Positions 26,042 through 36,124 of a stretch of 64,000 nt of DNA are shown here, one piece after another. The translations under genes were made by a program, and so were the position numbers. The notes beneath the pieces were generated by a model. The model was not told where the DNA came from and did no database searches. It saw only the letters and a list, made by a program, of their open reading frames with translations. Positions within the stretch are counted from its first letter, which is position 1; each line of letters starts with the position of its first letter. The DNA is from Algoriphagus yeomjeoni (lineage in GTDB: Bacteria; Bacteroidota; Bacteroidia; Cytophagales; Cyclobacteriaceae), in NCBI RefSeq assembly GCF_003259505.1, contig NZ_QLLK01000010.1:62001-126000 (forward strand), given 5' to 3'.

Positions 26042-26794
26042 TTATCGAAATAATATTGTTTCTGCAAACCATCGCCAGCGAGCAGTTTCACTTGCGTTGT
26101 TGTTGATCAGGAAAACAATGGTATAAAGACCAATCACCACCAATACAGGTTTGAGCGAGAGTTGCTTGGACCATTGAAAAATTGCTAAGGCAACTAACAA
26201 GATCATGGCAAATAATTGGGAAGCATAAGTAAGGAAGAAGTTGGGCTCGAGTTCAAAGGAATTGGACCAAAACCCAATCAGTCGGTCTAAAGCGGGGTCA
26301 ATGGAGGTAAAAATAGCCCCTATCATGTAGGTGGCATGTGGAAGGATTTTTTTGCGATGGACAATGGCAAGTACGTAACAGATGATGAGTAAAAGCAAAA
26401 ACAGGATTCCGATGCTTTGTAAACTTGCTACTCTTTCAAGCACCTCCTGAGGAGAAAGCTGAAGTTCACCGGTTTCCACTCTGTCCTGTACACGTAGAAG
26501 CACTCTGTCATATCGTGCCTGAATTAGTGTATATCCGGAAATTACTATTAGAACTATCAACACATAACTTATTTTGCCTATCATTTTATGTGCGTGGATC
26601 TTCTTTTTTAAAATCAAATACGGCTGCACAATACTCATGATTACCCATAAGCACATAAAGAAGGCATGAATATGCTGTACAGTTGTTTTATTATCTGTCA
26701 ACTTACTCCAATAACTTGGGTAAAAGCCAAAGAATATTAAAGGTATCAATAAGAATAACCATTTTTCGATATGTGGGAATAAGGTTCTATTCAC
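26042..26794 (-). CDS. Multi-pass membrane protein of unknown function
   Basis: A 250-residue protein with about seven hydrophobic segments. VQHIHAFFMCLWVIMSIVQP and KIHAHKMIGKISYVLIVL carry conserved-looking histidines inside or near helices, reminiscent of heme-linked DUF2306-type proteins. This similarity is from pattern only. It is placed between a DinB-like gene and the lumazine-binding-like gene on the same strand. It could be a quinone- or heme-interacting membrane protein; I am not sure. Confidence 0.7.
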   Translation of the reverse strand: MNRTLFPHIEKWLFLLIPLIFFGFYPSYWSKLTDNKTTVQHIHAFFMCLWVIMSIVQPYLILKKKIHAHKMIGKISYVLIVLIVISGYTLIQARYDRVLLRVQDRVETGELQLSPQEVLERVASLQSIGILFLLLLIICYVLAIVHRKKILPHATYMIGAIFTSIDPALDRLIGFWSNSFELEPNFFLTYASQLFAMILLVALAIFQWSKQLSLKPVLVVIGLYTIVFLINNNASETARWRWFAETILFR

Positions 26795-26872
26795 TGATTT
26801 TTAATTTTTGCGCATGTTGATTTTCGAAGTTTTCATTTTCTTACTTTCAATTTACCTGACAATTAATTCCTG

Positions 26873-27526
26873 CTATTTAAGTCCCGGCAGCCTGCTTTTA
26901 ATGTATTTGAACTGCCCGTTGTGGTTGGACTCATGTTCGCAGACATGGAACCATTTGCAATAGTTATTGGTAGGTCCCCATGGCCATTCTTCATCGACTG
27001 ACATCAGCCATTCGTCGTCTCTTTTCTTAAATTCCTTTATGGTGTTTTCTCTCACTTCCTTCATAATATCCAGATAGTATTCAAGATTATTGCCCTTGAT
27101 TGTTTTTCTGGCTTCCTCTCCAAGATTCATCGCCACATCAAACCGATCTAAATCTTGCTTACTAAAATCTCCCCATTCCTTCCCATCGAAAGTATGGACT
27201 TGATAAAAACGCTCTGTAGCAGCTAAGTGAAGCAGCATAGCCCCGATGGAATTGGAGTTTTCATCATGGATATAATCCAGCTGATCCACAGTCAGGCCCA
27301 TGACAGGCATTAATATTACTCCCCGCATCCAAGTCATCATAGATAAGAGTGTACCGACTTGGGGAGCAAATCCATCGCGCGGACCGATGACATTGACACG
27401 TTCATCGGACTTAAAGGCAGTTGCAAGGATTGCGTTTGGAATCATTGACAGGCCTAATGTACCTGAACTCAGGACCATGGAAGATTTCATAAAATCTCTG
27501 CGGGTAGAAGGGTTGTTATTTTTCAT
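26873..27526 (-). CDS. DinB-like four-helix protein with Tat signal
   Basis: A 217-residue protein. The N-terminus STRRDFMKSS fits the twin-arginine motif, so it is probably exported folded. The body follows the DinB/DUF664 fold: GAMLLHLAATERFYQ and a C-terminal HVCEHESNHNGQ, which offers the histidine metal site of this superfamily. Such proteins include thiol-dependent metal transferases. It starts 4 bp downstream of the SDR gene, so they share a transcript. Confidence 0.8.
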   Translation of the reverse strand: MKNNNPSTRRDFMKSSMVLSSGTLGLSMIPNAILATAFKSDERVNVIGPRDGFAPQVGTLLSMMTWMRGVILMPVMGLTVDQLDYIHDENSNSIGAMLLHLAATERFYQVHTFDGKEWGDFSKQDLDRFDVAMNLGEEARKTIKGNNLEYYLDIMKEVRENTIKEFKKRDDEWLMSVDEEWPWGPTNNYCKWFHVCEHESNHNGQFKYIKSRLPGLK

Positions 27527-27530
27527 TTTC

Positions 27531-28469
27531 TTAGGAGGAATAGTTATTCAAAGGATTGCTGACAGGCTTAAATGCTATTCCCAAATCCTTTATTGCCAAA
27601 ACAGAACTATAGACGATTTCAGGGGTACCTGCAGGAGGTTGATTGTTGAGCATCAATGTCACATCCGATACCCTGTAACTTTCCCCTGACAAGAGATAGT
27701 TTTTTCCATGGATGTTTTTGGTTGTAGTCGCTTTGTAAATCGCTTCGGCAACATCTTCTACATCTACCAATGCCCATAAAACATCCACGTCATAGATCAT
27801 TTGTATGAAGGGGTTGGGAGCAATTTTATTTTTAAACAGAAATTGTATTCCCGTAGAAGTGGAATCCTGTCTGTTTGATAAAGATTTGCCCATCACTCCC
27901 ACCGGTGAAACGGATGTGATTTCAAAACTTAAATCAGAGTTGTCGGCGATGAATTTATTAACCGCCTGATTGGCTATAAACTTAGCTTGGGCATAGGGAA
28001 TGCCTTCTTCGCTCATAAATGGCGCATCATTTTCAGTGATTTGCTCACCTTCTGCTTTTCCAGCAGGTAAAAATGGAAAGTTGGTGTTAAAAGCAGCTAC
28101 GGAAGCAATGAACACGACTTTCTCAATCCCGGGAGTCTTAAGAACTGCTTCTAGAAAGTTTTCCGTTCCCTTGATGGTCGGGTCAAACAGCTCTTTCTGG
28201 AGGTCTTTCACATCCAATTGAAATGGTGTTCCTCCGTGGATCACTATGTTACAGTCTTTCAGAAAATCCAAAAGCTCCTCTTTGTTTTCCACATCCAATT
28301 GAGCGATTTCCAGATTCCCAGCATTTTTGAGGCTGAGCAAATGTTCATACTTTTCCTTTTTGGAAAGGTCTGTGGTAGATACTTTTACCTGGTATCCTTC
28401 ATTTAAGAACTTTTGGGTGTTGTAGCTTCCAATAAAGCCTGAACCCCCGATGATACCTACTTTTTTCAT
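27531..28469 (-). CDS. NAD(P)-dependent extended SDR (epimerase/dehydratase family)
   Basis: A 312-residue cytoplasmic oxidoreductase. The Rossmann motif GGSGFIG lies at about 8-14, followed by VFIASVAAFN, the catalytic-type YAQAK, and VWALVDVEDVAEAIYKA as found in dihydroflavonol-reductase-like extended SDRs. It is the first gene of the same-strand series and the only clear cytoplasmic enzyme in it. Substrate unknown. Confidence 0.9.
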   Translation of the reverse strand: MKKVGIIGGSGFIGSYNTQKFLNEGYQVKVSTTDLSKKEKYEHLLSLKNAGNLEIAQLDVENKEELLDFLKDCNIVIHGGTPFQLDVKDLQKELFDPTIKGTENFLEAVLKTPGIEKVVFIASVAAFNTNFPFLPAGKAEGEQITENDAPFMSEEGIPYAQAKFIANQAVNKFIADNSDLSFEITSVSPVGVMGKSLSNRQDSTSTGIQFLFKNKIAPNPFIQMIYDVDVLWALVDVEDVAEAIYKATTTKNIHGKNYLLSGESYRVSDVTLMLNNQPPAGTPEIVYSSVLAIKDLGIAFKPVSNPLNNYSS

Positions 28470-29024
28470 GACTTCCTGGCTTAGTTTTATATTGGATAAA
28501 GTAGTAAAACCAATGTTTCAAAGTCCCAAGCTTTGGACAAACTGTACCAAAACATGTCCAAATGCAAGGGAATACTTTTCGGAGGAAGGATTGGCAGAAA
28601 AATGGTTCACTATAAAACTTCACTTTACCACTAGTTTATAATTATCGAATGCTAAAAAGCCGTGAGAAACTGACTATCTCGACAAATACAATTATGTTTG
28701 GAAGATGCGGGTTAGCCTCCAAACGCCACTTAAGTTCAAAATTTCTAGATGTTTTTTCAGCTGTTTATCCGCCTTCCTATTCTTCTTTTCTGAGACGTTA
28801 GATTCCTATGGCCAAAATCCAAATTTGGATAACAGCCAATTTTAGAAAGGGTTACTGGAGTTAAAATTCAAAGAAGCTTGGCACTATCAACTTGGATATA
28901 ATTTGGAGTGGGCCACCCAAATTTTTAAGATTCTGATTGGCACAAAATTGACCCAAATGGCTTAATAGCATATCAAATGCCTGATAGCTTGTAGAAAGGG
29001 CTTGGGTGGCGGAGGGTTACTTTT
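28470..29024. other. Gene-free stretch
   Basis: Upstream region of the SDR gene. No convincing gene; short frames here overlap on both strands with poor composition. Probably contains the promoter of the SDR-DinB unit. Confidence 0.45.
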
Positions 29025-30022
29025 ACAGCAGATCCATATACATTAGAAGCAATTGACAGGATATATTTTTCTTCTTGGCAGCAGCAGAAAAGTATTTGGA
29101 TGGAGTTATCATTCTTCCGCCAATGTAATTTCAACTCCATTAGTGAAAGACGATCACGTCTTTTTTTGGAAAAGTATAAGGAAATTCGAAGCATTGGATG
29201 CAGGAACTAGCCAAGTAAACTGGCCTTACCAAACTTCTGCAGGTATCTTTTACTCTACTACTGCAATGGATGGCTTAGTCATTTTCAGATATGGACATGG
29301 TAATATTTATGCTTTAAACACTGAAAATGGAGATTTAGAATGGAAAGTAACAACTGGAGCTGCCGTACTGGGATCACCTATCATTGAAGGTGATTCAGTA
29401 CATATAGGAGGAAGCGATGGCAAATTCAGAGCTTTATCTGCATCGATTGGTGAAGTCAATTGGGAATTTGAAGGACTTCAGCGAGTGGTAGTAAGCAAGC
29501 CTCTGCTATCAGAGGGATTCGTAATTTTTGGGGCTTGGGACAAAAACCTCTATGCGCTTGATCAGAATACAGGGCTATTGAAATGGGCTTGGAATAACGG
29601 TTCCCCAAACCGAATCTACTCCACGGTCATGTACATTCCAGTGACAGACAACGGTATTGTATCCATTGTTGCTCCAGACCGCTATCCAACTGCACTTGAT
29701 ATTCATTCTGGCAAAGAATTATGGCGGAGCAATGAGGCAACTGTCCGAGAATCATTTGGTATTTCTTAAGACAAAAATTGGATCAATGGCAAAACCATGA
29801 ATGATGAAATTGTGCCTTATGCCACCAGCAAGGAATACTTACCGATTGCTTGGAAAATGGACGCAGCCTTTTGCTATGAACATATACCATCCATGGTAAC
29901 AGAGAAAAATGGTAATATATATTTTGGGGTTCTACCCTTAAGTTAGTGGAAAACATGGTTCTTGTTAGCCTTAAATATCAATGGAGAAAAGGCCAAGAGC
30001 ATTTTAAGACTGAATATTAGGC
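29025..30022 (+). pseudogene. Broken PQQ-like beta-propeller repeat gene
   Basis: The main open part (29053-29769, 238 aa) has several PQQ/BamB-type blades: NIYALNTENGDLEWKV, KFRALSASIGEVNWEF, NLYALDQNTGLLKWAW and ALDIHSGKELWRS. After FGIS a TAA (29767-29769) interrupts, but the same frame continues with protein-like sequence (DKNWINGKT..., EHIPSMVTEKNGNIYFG) to a TAG and beyond. Upstream, DPYTLEAID lies in another frame, so a frameshift is also present near 29090. At least two lesions mean a decayed gene. It is one of the few plus-strand genes. Confidence 0.8.
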
Positions 30023-30503
30023 TCCTTTAAGCGTTATTCAGCAAGGAGGTAGATTTTCTTACCGGACTTCCATTAAATTCGTGGTAGAACCACAATTATA
30101 AATACCACTTTTCCGAATACTGAATCTTCAGAAAATAATGTACCCCGTCTAGCTCGAGCCACGCCTGGCTGTGGTCAATTCGTCATTTTGACTGGGTGGG
30201 ATTTGCTGCTCGTGCTCCCTGGCTCAAGTCTAAAGTCTTCCAGAGGAAGACTAATTAACGCCATGTCCTACCCTCCAATCCTTACCAATTTAAATTTGGT
30301 CCCCTTCCTCACCTCAACCCTCTTCCCGAATTCCTACTTATCCGATTGCGTCTAGGGCGCATCACTGCCATTGGTCTTTGGATTTGGCTAAATTAGTTTA
30401 TTATGGATCAGCGTGAGTTCCTTTACTCGGGTCATATTGTGGCACAGATCAGAATTCCACCATCCAATTTCCTACTTTTCGCCTTTGTACTTTTTCAACC
30501 TTC
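30023..30503. other. Gene-free stretch with one short hairpin
   Basis: No gene seen. AGTCTTCC (30234-30241) and GGAAGACT (30245-30252) form a perfect 8-bp hairpin with a 3-nt loop, about 250 bp beyond the GLPGLI gene; no U-run follows. Confidence 0.4.
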
Positions 30504-31247
30504 TCAATAGCGAATGCCCCACATCCAAGCTTGCTTCCTTTCCATAGAAGTCTGGATAAACTCACTGACTAGTTCTTGATATTTAATACCCGAAACCTCC
30601 TTCCCTTTCATTTTTTTTGGCAGAGTAATGATTTCCTCCGGTTCCCCAAAAGTGATTTTCTCGGCCTCCACGATAAGCATGCCGTCGTTGATGTCGTAGG
30701 CCAAAATCAAACCCGGAAGCCCGAATTGCTCTTCAGGACCGACTGAAACTGGAATATCAGAGGCGAACCAAGCAGTGATCTTTTGGCCTTTAATGCTGTC
30801 TTCAGCCACGGCTTTCATACACATGTGTCCGAGAATATCTCGTATTTCGTTCATAACCCTCCATTTTGGACTATTTAGGCTGTCACGAACGATGTAAGTT
30901 TTACCCATTTGATCCATGTATTTAAGATAGGTCTGATCTTCTAAATTATTTTCAATAAAATAGTCTTGCACTTGCCAAGAGTAACTGCTTACCTCATAAG
31001 GTTCCCCGAAAGTGTAGATACTTTTTTCTGGCCAAAACTGGAGTTTCATCCGGGTACTATAACCTTCAGGGTTACTCCAAGTTAGTAGAATTCTATCCTT
31101 TTCCTGTTGAGTAATGTGGGGTAGGTTGGAATAGATTTTATCATAGAAAATGCGGTATCTGTATTCTACCTCACCAACTATATTTTGGGCTCTAAGTCCT
31201 GTGGAAATCAGAATTAGCGCAAGGATTATAAGATATTTTAATTTCAT
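30504..31247 (-). CDS. GLPGLI family protein
   Basis: A 247-residue exported protein with a signal peptide (about 1-20). The family-defining GLPGLI is at 176-181, in the usual context PEEQFGLPGLILAYD. Function is unknown, but in Bacteroidota these genes often sit next to large outer-membrane barrel proteins with a carboxypeptidase-like domain, as here (28 bp downstream of one). It may work with that barrel protein in the outer membrane or periplasm. Confidence 0.93.
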   Translation of the reverse strand: MKLKYLIILALILISTGLRAQNIVGEVEYRYRIFYDKIYSNLPHITQQEKDRILLTWSNPEGYSTRMKLQFWPEKSIYTFGEPYEVSSYSWQVQDYFIENNLEDQTYLKYMDQMGKTYIVRDSLNSPKWRVMNEIRDILGHMCMKAVAEDSIKGQKITAWFASDIPVSVGPEEQFGLPGLILAYDINDGMLIVEAEKITFGEPEEIITLPKKMKGKEVSGIKYQELVSEFIQTSMERKQAWMWGIRY

Positions 31248-31275
31248 GGTTATTAAGGTTGGCTGCTAGTTTAAA

Positions 31276-34128
31276 CTATCTTCTATTTTTCACTTCTACT
31301 CCCCGCATATTGTAGGTCACTCCAAGTAGGAAATATCTTGATAGCGTTTCAATCCTTCCTGTGGAAACGTAGTTTTGGCCTGCATACTGGCTGATGGTTT
31401 GATTTTGCTTAAAGATGTCGTAAGCGGATAGTCTGACTTCCCATTTTTTAGCCTTGCCGAGTAATTTATAGACAAATGCATTTAGGATAGGGACTTTCTG
31501 ATCAAATCCAAAACTTTCGTTTTCGTATCGGTTGTAGTTGAATTTCACGTCTAAGTAAAAATCTTTGGGAAATTTTATGTTCATATTACTATAAGCACTC
31601 CAATTTATGATATCCTGGTTTTGGGAGGGGTTTTGTTCGTATTTGGTTTTGCTCAGACGAAACGATGACCCTGTATATAGGCTGAGCCATTCTAAAGGGG
31701 TCAAGTTTAAGTTTAGCCCAAAGTTATGGCTTAAAGTCTCGGTCTCTGTCTCTATGGAGTTGATGAGGGAAAGGCTTTTTGAATAGGATGGATTTGCAGA
31801 TAAGAACGCGGTGGCCTTGGTTTTTACGATGGGAAAACCAAAACTTAAATAGGGGTAATAACGCTGTCCGCCTGAAACATTTCCTGCCTTGTAAGTCGTA
31901 ACAAAGGTTTCGGGGTCTATGGTTTGATTTTGAACGACTTGATTCTGATAGAATGTTGAATTGAATGAAAACTGCAAACTTATAAATGTGGCAGGATCAT
32001 ACATACTATATCCTGTATTGAAAGAATGGGATACCTGGGGCTCCAGATCAGGATTTCCTTCACGTATATACAATGGATTTGATATGTCCTTGAATGGCTG
32101 CAAATCCGCGATATTTGGGGGAGTGACGGCCATTGCATAGCTTGCGTTGATACGCTTGTTGCCTTTCATTGTTTTAAAGTAAGACACATTAGGAGTGAGA
32201 TTGAGATAACTCTTATCCACTCGGCCTAATATCTCACTATCTTCTACCACTGAAAACTGTCCATTCAACCGGTAATTGGAGGCGGCTAAACCCAAGCTTA
32301 AGTTAGAGCCTTTGTTAGCATATCGGATGCTGGAGCCAAACCTGTTGTAAGTAATTGTGTTGTCAAAAAATCGACTGAGGTCTGGATTTAGTTCTTGGGT
32401 GTCACTTGATTCCACATCGTATACTTGTCGGTTTGTTTCGCTCTTTGACTGGCTGAAATTGTAGAAAGTCTCCCAGAAAAATATTTTTTTGATAGGCTCA
32501 ACAAAGAGTAAACTTGATTTGATTAGGTTAGAGCCATTCAGTGCCTGGTTTAATTGATCCAAGTTTCGGAAATAGGTATTTGGGTCTGTTGAGTTCATCA
32601 GATCTACCACGGATTTTTGTGTGCCCTCCTGGTCTGCCTTGCTCCAAGTGTCACTGATGCTGGCAGCAAAGTTTCGTCCGTTCTTTTTGAATTTATGCCT
32701 ATAGAGTGCTGTTCCCTGAAAGGCTCCTGACCATCTATCCGATTGGTTGTCCCGATCCATTTGACTTTGCTCGGTGCTACTTCGAATCAGCTCCTGATGG
32801 CTGAACAATGATGTAGTGAGTGAACTTAGCCTTCCCTTTGCATTAATGGTGATGGTGTTGGCGCTGTCTAATTCGTTTTGAAAACGAAGGTTTACCCGAT
32901 GGTGACCTGCCATGTTATTTTGTAAGCTTTGGTCAGTGGAAGTGAAGGAGGAATTGTCCTGTAAGAAGTTTGTCCTGCTGTTAAAGCTCTCTACCGTTTG
33001 ATCACTGCGGCTATAGAAGTAGTTGCTACTGAAATCCTTCTTGTCCTTCAGGTAATTATAATTGATGCCAATGGCTTGGTTGTTGGAGTAGCCGGAGTTG
33101 AGGTTGTTGAAGGGGATTTCGAAGGATTCTCCATTATCCCCACCTGAAATCGAAATAATATTCATCCCACCGCTTCCATTAAAACCAAAGTCCCCAGTGT
33201 CTCCAAATTGGAAAGCACTGCTCCCTCTAAACTCCTGCAAGTCATCCCAGCTCAGACCTGATTGGTTGACATTATTGCCATATCCGATCACCGAAAATTG
33301 GTTTACTTTGTCAAATTTATTGAAAGAGGCATTTGTAGTCCATCTTCCGTCTGTACCCCCTGCCGCTGAAAGCTTGCCAAAACCTCCCTTTTTTGCTTCC
33401 TCCTTCAGTTCAACGTTTAACGTTTTTTCCTTCACTCCATCTTCCACACCTGTGAGCTTGGACTGTTCTGACTTGTCATCGTATAGCTGAAGCTTGCTTA
33501 TTGACTCTGCATTCAGGTTTTGCGTGGCCATTTTGGTGTTTCCTCCAAAAAAACGCCTTCCATCTATTGTTACCTTTTGCACTTGTTGCCCTTGAGCAAC
33601 TATATTTCCATCCTTGTCAATCTCTATCCCCGGTAGCTTGCGGAGCAATTCTTCCAGGGTTGCTCCAGGCGGTACTTTGAATTTACTAGCATCGTACTCT
33701 ATTGTGTCTCCCCGCATAATCAAAGGTGCTTTGGCAGCCTTCACCACCACCTCGTAAAGTTCCTGTAAGATGGGCATCAACTGAATCTCTTCCACTTCCA
33801 AGTCCCCTGTTTCGGGCAGAACAAGTTCTTTTTGGACAGGAAGGTAGCCCATATAGGTGGCTTTGACGAGCAGCGGTTGCCTATCTACGTTTTTAAATTG
33901 GTACTCTCCTTCTTTATTAGTCAGCGTATATGCCACCAAAGCCGAGTCTTTTGGGCTAAGAAGTAACACTGAGGTGTAATCTAGCGGAGTATCAGTGGTG
34001 TCTTTCACCACACCCCGAATAGTAAGTTTGGATTGGGCATGGGAGGCAAAAGTGATGGCAGCCAGGAGAAGGCATGAAATGAGGAATTTCATTTTTTTCA
34101 GTTTTATATTTTTAACAATCATTTCCAT
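31276..34128 (-). CDS. Outer-membrane beta-barrel protein with carboxypeptidase-like domain (TonB-receptor-like)
   Basis: A frame of 950 residues; the better start is the internal Met13 (ATG at 34092), which gives a clean signal peptide MKFLISCLLLAAITFASHA|Q. Next come a carboxypeptidase-regulatory-like domain (about 35-120 of the long form), a plug-like region (PGATLEELLRKLPGIEID) and a long barrel with TonB-receptor character. The family is often annotated outer membrane beta-barrel family protein. It is followed by the GLPGLI gene in the same transcript. A perfect 11-bp inverted repeat lies just upstream (34153-34185). Substrate unknown. Confidence 0.9.
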   Translation of the reverse strand: MEMIVKNIKLKKMKFLISCLLLAAITFASHAQSKLTIRGVVKDTTDTPLDYTSVLLLSPKDSALVAYTLTNKEGEYQFKNVDRQPLLVKATYMGYLPVQKELVLPETGDLEVEEIQLMPILQELYEVVVKAAKAPLIMRGDTIEYDASKFKVPPGATLEELLRKLPGIEIDKDGNIVAQGQQVQKVTIDGRRFFGGNTKMATQNLNAESISKLQLYDDKSEQSKLTGVEDGVKEKTLNVELKEEAKKGGFGKLSAAGGTDGRWTTNASFNKFDKVNQFSVIGYGNNVNQSGLSWDDLQEFRGSSAFQFGDTGDFGFNGSGGMNIISISGGDNGESFEIPFNNLNSGYSNNQAIGINYNYLKDKKDFSSNYFYSRSDQTVESFNSRTNFLQDNSSFTSTDQSLQNNMAGHHRVNLRFQNELDSANTITINAKGRLSSLTTSLFSHQELIRSSTEQSQMDRDNQSDRWSGAFQGTALYRHKFKKNGRNFAASISDTWSKADQEGTQKSVVDLMNSTDPNTYFRNLDQLNQALNGSNLIKSSLLFVEPIKKIFFWETFYNFSQSKSETNRQVYDVESSDTQELNPDLSRFFDNTITYNRFGSSIRYANKGSNLSLGLAASNYRLNGQFSVVEDSEILGRVDKSYLNLTPNVSYFKTMKGNKRINASYAMAVTPPNIADLQPFKDISNPLYIREGNPDLEPQVSHSFNTGYSMYDPATFISLQFSFNSTFYQNQVVQNQTIDPETFVTTYKAGNVSGGQRYYPYLSFGFPIVKTKATAFLSANPSYSKSLSLINSIETETETLSHNFGLNLNLTPLEWLSLYTGSSFRLSKTKYEQNPSQNQDIINWSAYSNMNIKFPKDFYLDVKFNYNRYENESFGFDQKVPILNAFVYKLLGKAKKWEVRLSAYDIFKQNQTISQYAGQNYVSTGRIETLSRYFLLGVTYNMRGVEVKNRR

Positions 34129-34152
34129 GACTAAAAACTATCCCATTAATCC

Positions 34153-34185
34153 CTACCAATTCATCTTCATATGTTGAATTGGTAG
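34153..34185. promoter_or_regulatory. Perfect 11-bp inverted repeat upstream of the barrel/GLPGLI operon
   Basis: CTACCAATTCA (34153-34163) and TGAATTGGTAG (34175-34185) are exactly complementary with an 11-bp spacer, placing the arms two helical turns apart centre to centre. It lies about 60 bp upstream of the preferred start. An operator is the simplest reading; an RNA hairpin in the leader is possible. Confidence 0.5.
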
Positions 34186-35119
34186 TATGAGATGATAGGC
34201 TCAGCAATAATTGAATTGCTTTTCAATCCAGCTAAAAAAGTTGAAGAAGAGTGACTTTTACTGTATGCACGCTTTAACGACCTTCTTAAATAGTACTATT
34301 GAGCCTCAAATTTTACTTGTATATATCCCCTTCACTTCGCTATCCTTCGAATAGTTATCTTTTTAAACAAATCAAAAATTCCTTCAATCAAGTAGTGCCA
34401 TGTAATAAAAAATCAGCAAATACTTAATTAGTATTCTAGTTTCTATTATTTTACTACTGCTAGTTTAGTGATAATTTAAATAATGGCAAGAAACTAATTT
34501 GTTAAATATTGTTATTAAGCTTAGTTGCTGTGAAAATATTTCAGGTAAAAAAGTAACAAATGACTCCTGTTAATAGGTGAATTTTTCTCTAGGGTGACCT
34601 GGTCTTACAGGAAAAATTGTAGTGTTGTAATGCCCGGCTAAAGTATCATAGCTCTCGCTCAGAACAGGCGAATATTTCCTGCCTTTGGTAACTGCTATAC
34701 AGCAATTGTCTGGTATAATTACCCAGAGTCATCGCTAAAGAATTCCAGCACCCTCCTACGGCTTCCAATCCAATAAAGGTTGAAATTTCAAATGCGGGAA
34801 AATGTGAAGGAAATGCGGTGTTTTCTAGTCTGCCAGCAGAATTAGCTTATAAGCTAAAGAAAATAGAGGCTAACAACCAAAGCTATCGTCAGAGTGGTCA
34901 ATCCCGATATTCGGGAGAGGCAATGCGCTGGAATATCCTCCATTTGTTAGATATTGGATTTGTTATAAAGAATTATCACTCAACTCAGTTGTTGAGAGTT
35001 GACATTGCTCCCAAACACCCATTTTTAATCCGTAATAGGATCCCATCAGTGTATATAGCGAAATTTCTCGCAGTTATAAGGAATTCTTATCTGACAATTC
35101 TTTTGTTGATATTTTTCAA
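34186..35119. other. Gene-free stretch
   Basis: AT-rich, no supported gene. A plus-strand frame at 34818-35147 overlaps the end of the next gene and has no recognisable content. Confidence 0.45.
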
Positions 35120-35509
35120 TTACTTCATCAAACAGAATATTGCATAATCGATTCTTGGGATTAAAATAGGGAGGTGGGTAGTGCGTAATTCTATGGCATA
35201 ATCTATCCGATGGATCCCATTTTCAATCATAGTGCTTTTTGTAGAATAATCCCAAAAAAGAAGTGGCGGATCAATAGGTAAATCAACCGTCCACCTGTCT
35301 TTAATATTCTCAATTTTATCTTTGCTCAGATATGGATTAAACAAACCTTCAGAATTAAACAGTCTATTATAGGAGCTGTGTAGCAGCTTAATTATTTTTC
35401 CCACGGGATAATCAAGAATCAGCTGATATCTTTGATGATCTTCTACGCTCCATACCTCATCATAGGGCTTGAACAATTTCGGGTTTAGAGTTTCCCATAC
35501 AGGTTTCAT
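35120..35509 (-). CDS. Hypothetical protein (second gene of a two-gene unit)
   Basis: A 129-residue soluble protein with many aromatic and acidic residues (VWETLNPKLFKPYDEVW, WTVDLPIDPPLLFWDYS). No family recognised. It follows the 195-residue anchored protein by 27 bp, so they are probably expressed together. Plausible composition and the operon position support it as real. Confidence 0.5.
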   Translation of the reverse strand: MKPVWETLNPKLFKPYDEVWSVEDHQRYQLILDYPVGKIIKLLHSSYNRLFNSEGLFNPYLSKDKIENIKDRWTVDLPIDPPLLFWDYSTKSTMIENGIHRIDYAIELRTTHLPILIPRIDYAIFCLMK

Positions 35510-35536
35510 TAATCTTTTTTTTAGTTACCAATCCAT

Positions 35537-36124
35537 CTACTTGTCAACAATCTTTAGTTGAAGGTCAAAACCTGACTGACGTAGTTTTTCTATCATTCCA
35601 AAGAAAATATCGTTTACACCATCAGTGATCAAATTATTTTCATCTGCAAAACCTTTAGGTATGATTTGGTACATCTTCTTTAATTTGCTGGGATTGTAGT
35701 CTGTCTGTAAGTATTTTAGAAACTTACCATAGACAGAATCAAGGTCGGAATACACATTCTCTAAATCATTGTATGCTTCCCGAAATTCCCTTTCTCCGGA
35801 ATCCTCCAAGTCAGTCCTTATACTGTTTCTCAAATCAAGCATTGTACTGACCAGTTGTTGGCGCTTAAGCGTATGCTGAATTACCAAAAGCTTCCCCTCA
35901 TTGGAAATATCATCCTTGCCTTCATTACCAAAGTCGAGATCCGGTATTTTATACATTTCGTGGGAAAGCGGATAGAGTTTTAAAAGGTTGGCCATTGCAG
36001 AGTATAGATGATCACCCTTCATCTTAAGATGGGTTTTCCTTTGTTTATGATACAGAAAATAAACTAGAAGAAAAACTATCAAGCAAATCAATACAAACTG
36101 AATAATCTCTAGATATGTGCTCAT
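35537..36124 (-). CDS. Hypothetical membrane-anchored protein (first gene of a two-gene unit)
   Basis: A 195-residue protein with one N-terminal hydrophobic segment (about 8-27) followed by a basic stretch (YHKQRKTHLKMKGD), which predicts a cytoplasmic helical body. The charged region (about 95-150) is likely helical. No family recognised. It is paired with the 129-residue gene. Confidence 0.6.
   Translation of the reverse strand: MSTYLEIIQFVLICLIVFLLVYFLYHKQRKTHLKMKGDHLYSAMANLLKLYPLSHEMYKIPDLDFGNEGKDDISNEGKLLVIQHTLKRQQLVSTMLDLRNSIRTDLEDSGEREFREAYNDLENVYSDLDSVYGKFLKYLQTDYNPSKLKKMYQIIPKGFADENNLITDGVNDIFFGMIEKLRQSGFDLQLKIVDK

Noticed and set aside
30234-30252. Terminator for the GLPGLI operon
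   Set aside because: The 8-bp hairpin is 250 bp past the gene and has no U-run.
34818-35147. 109-codon plus-strand frame
   Set aside because: Overlaps the end of the minus-strand gene at 35120 and has no recognisable domain; gene support is poor.
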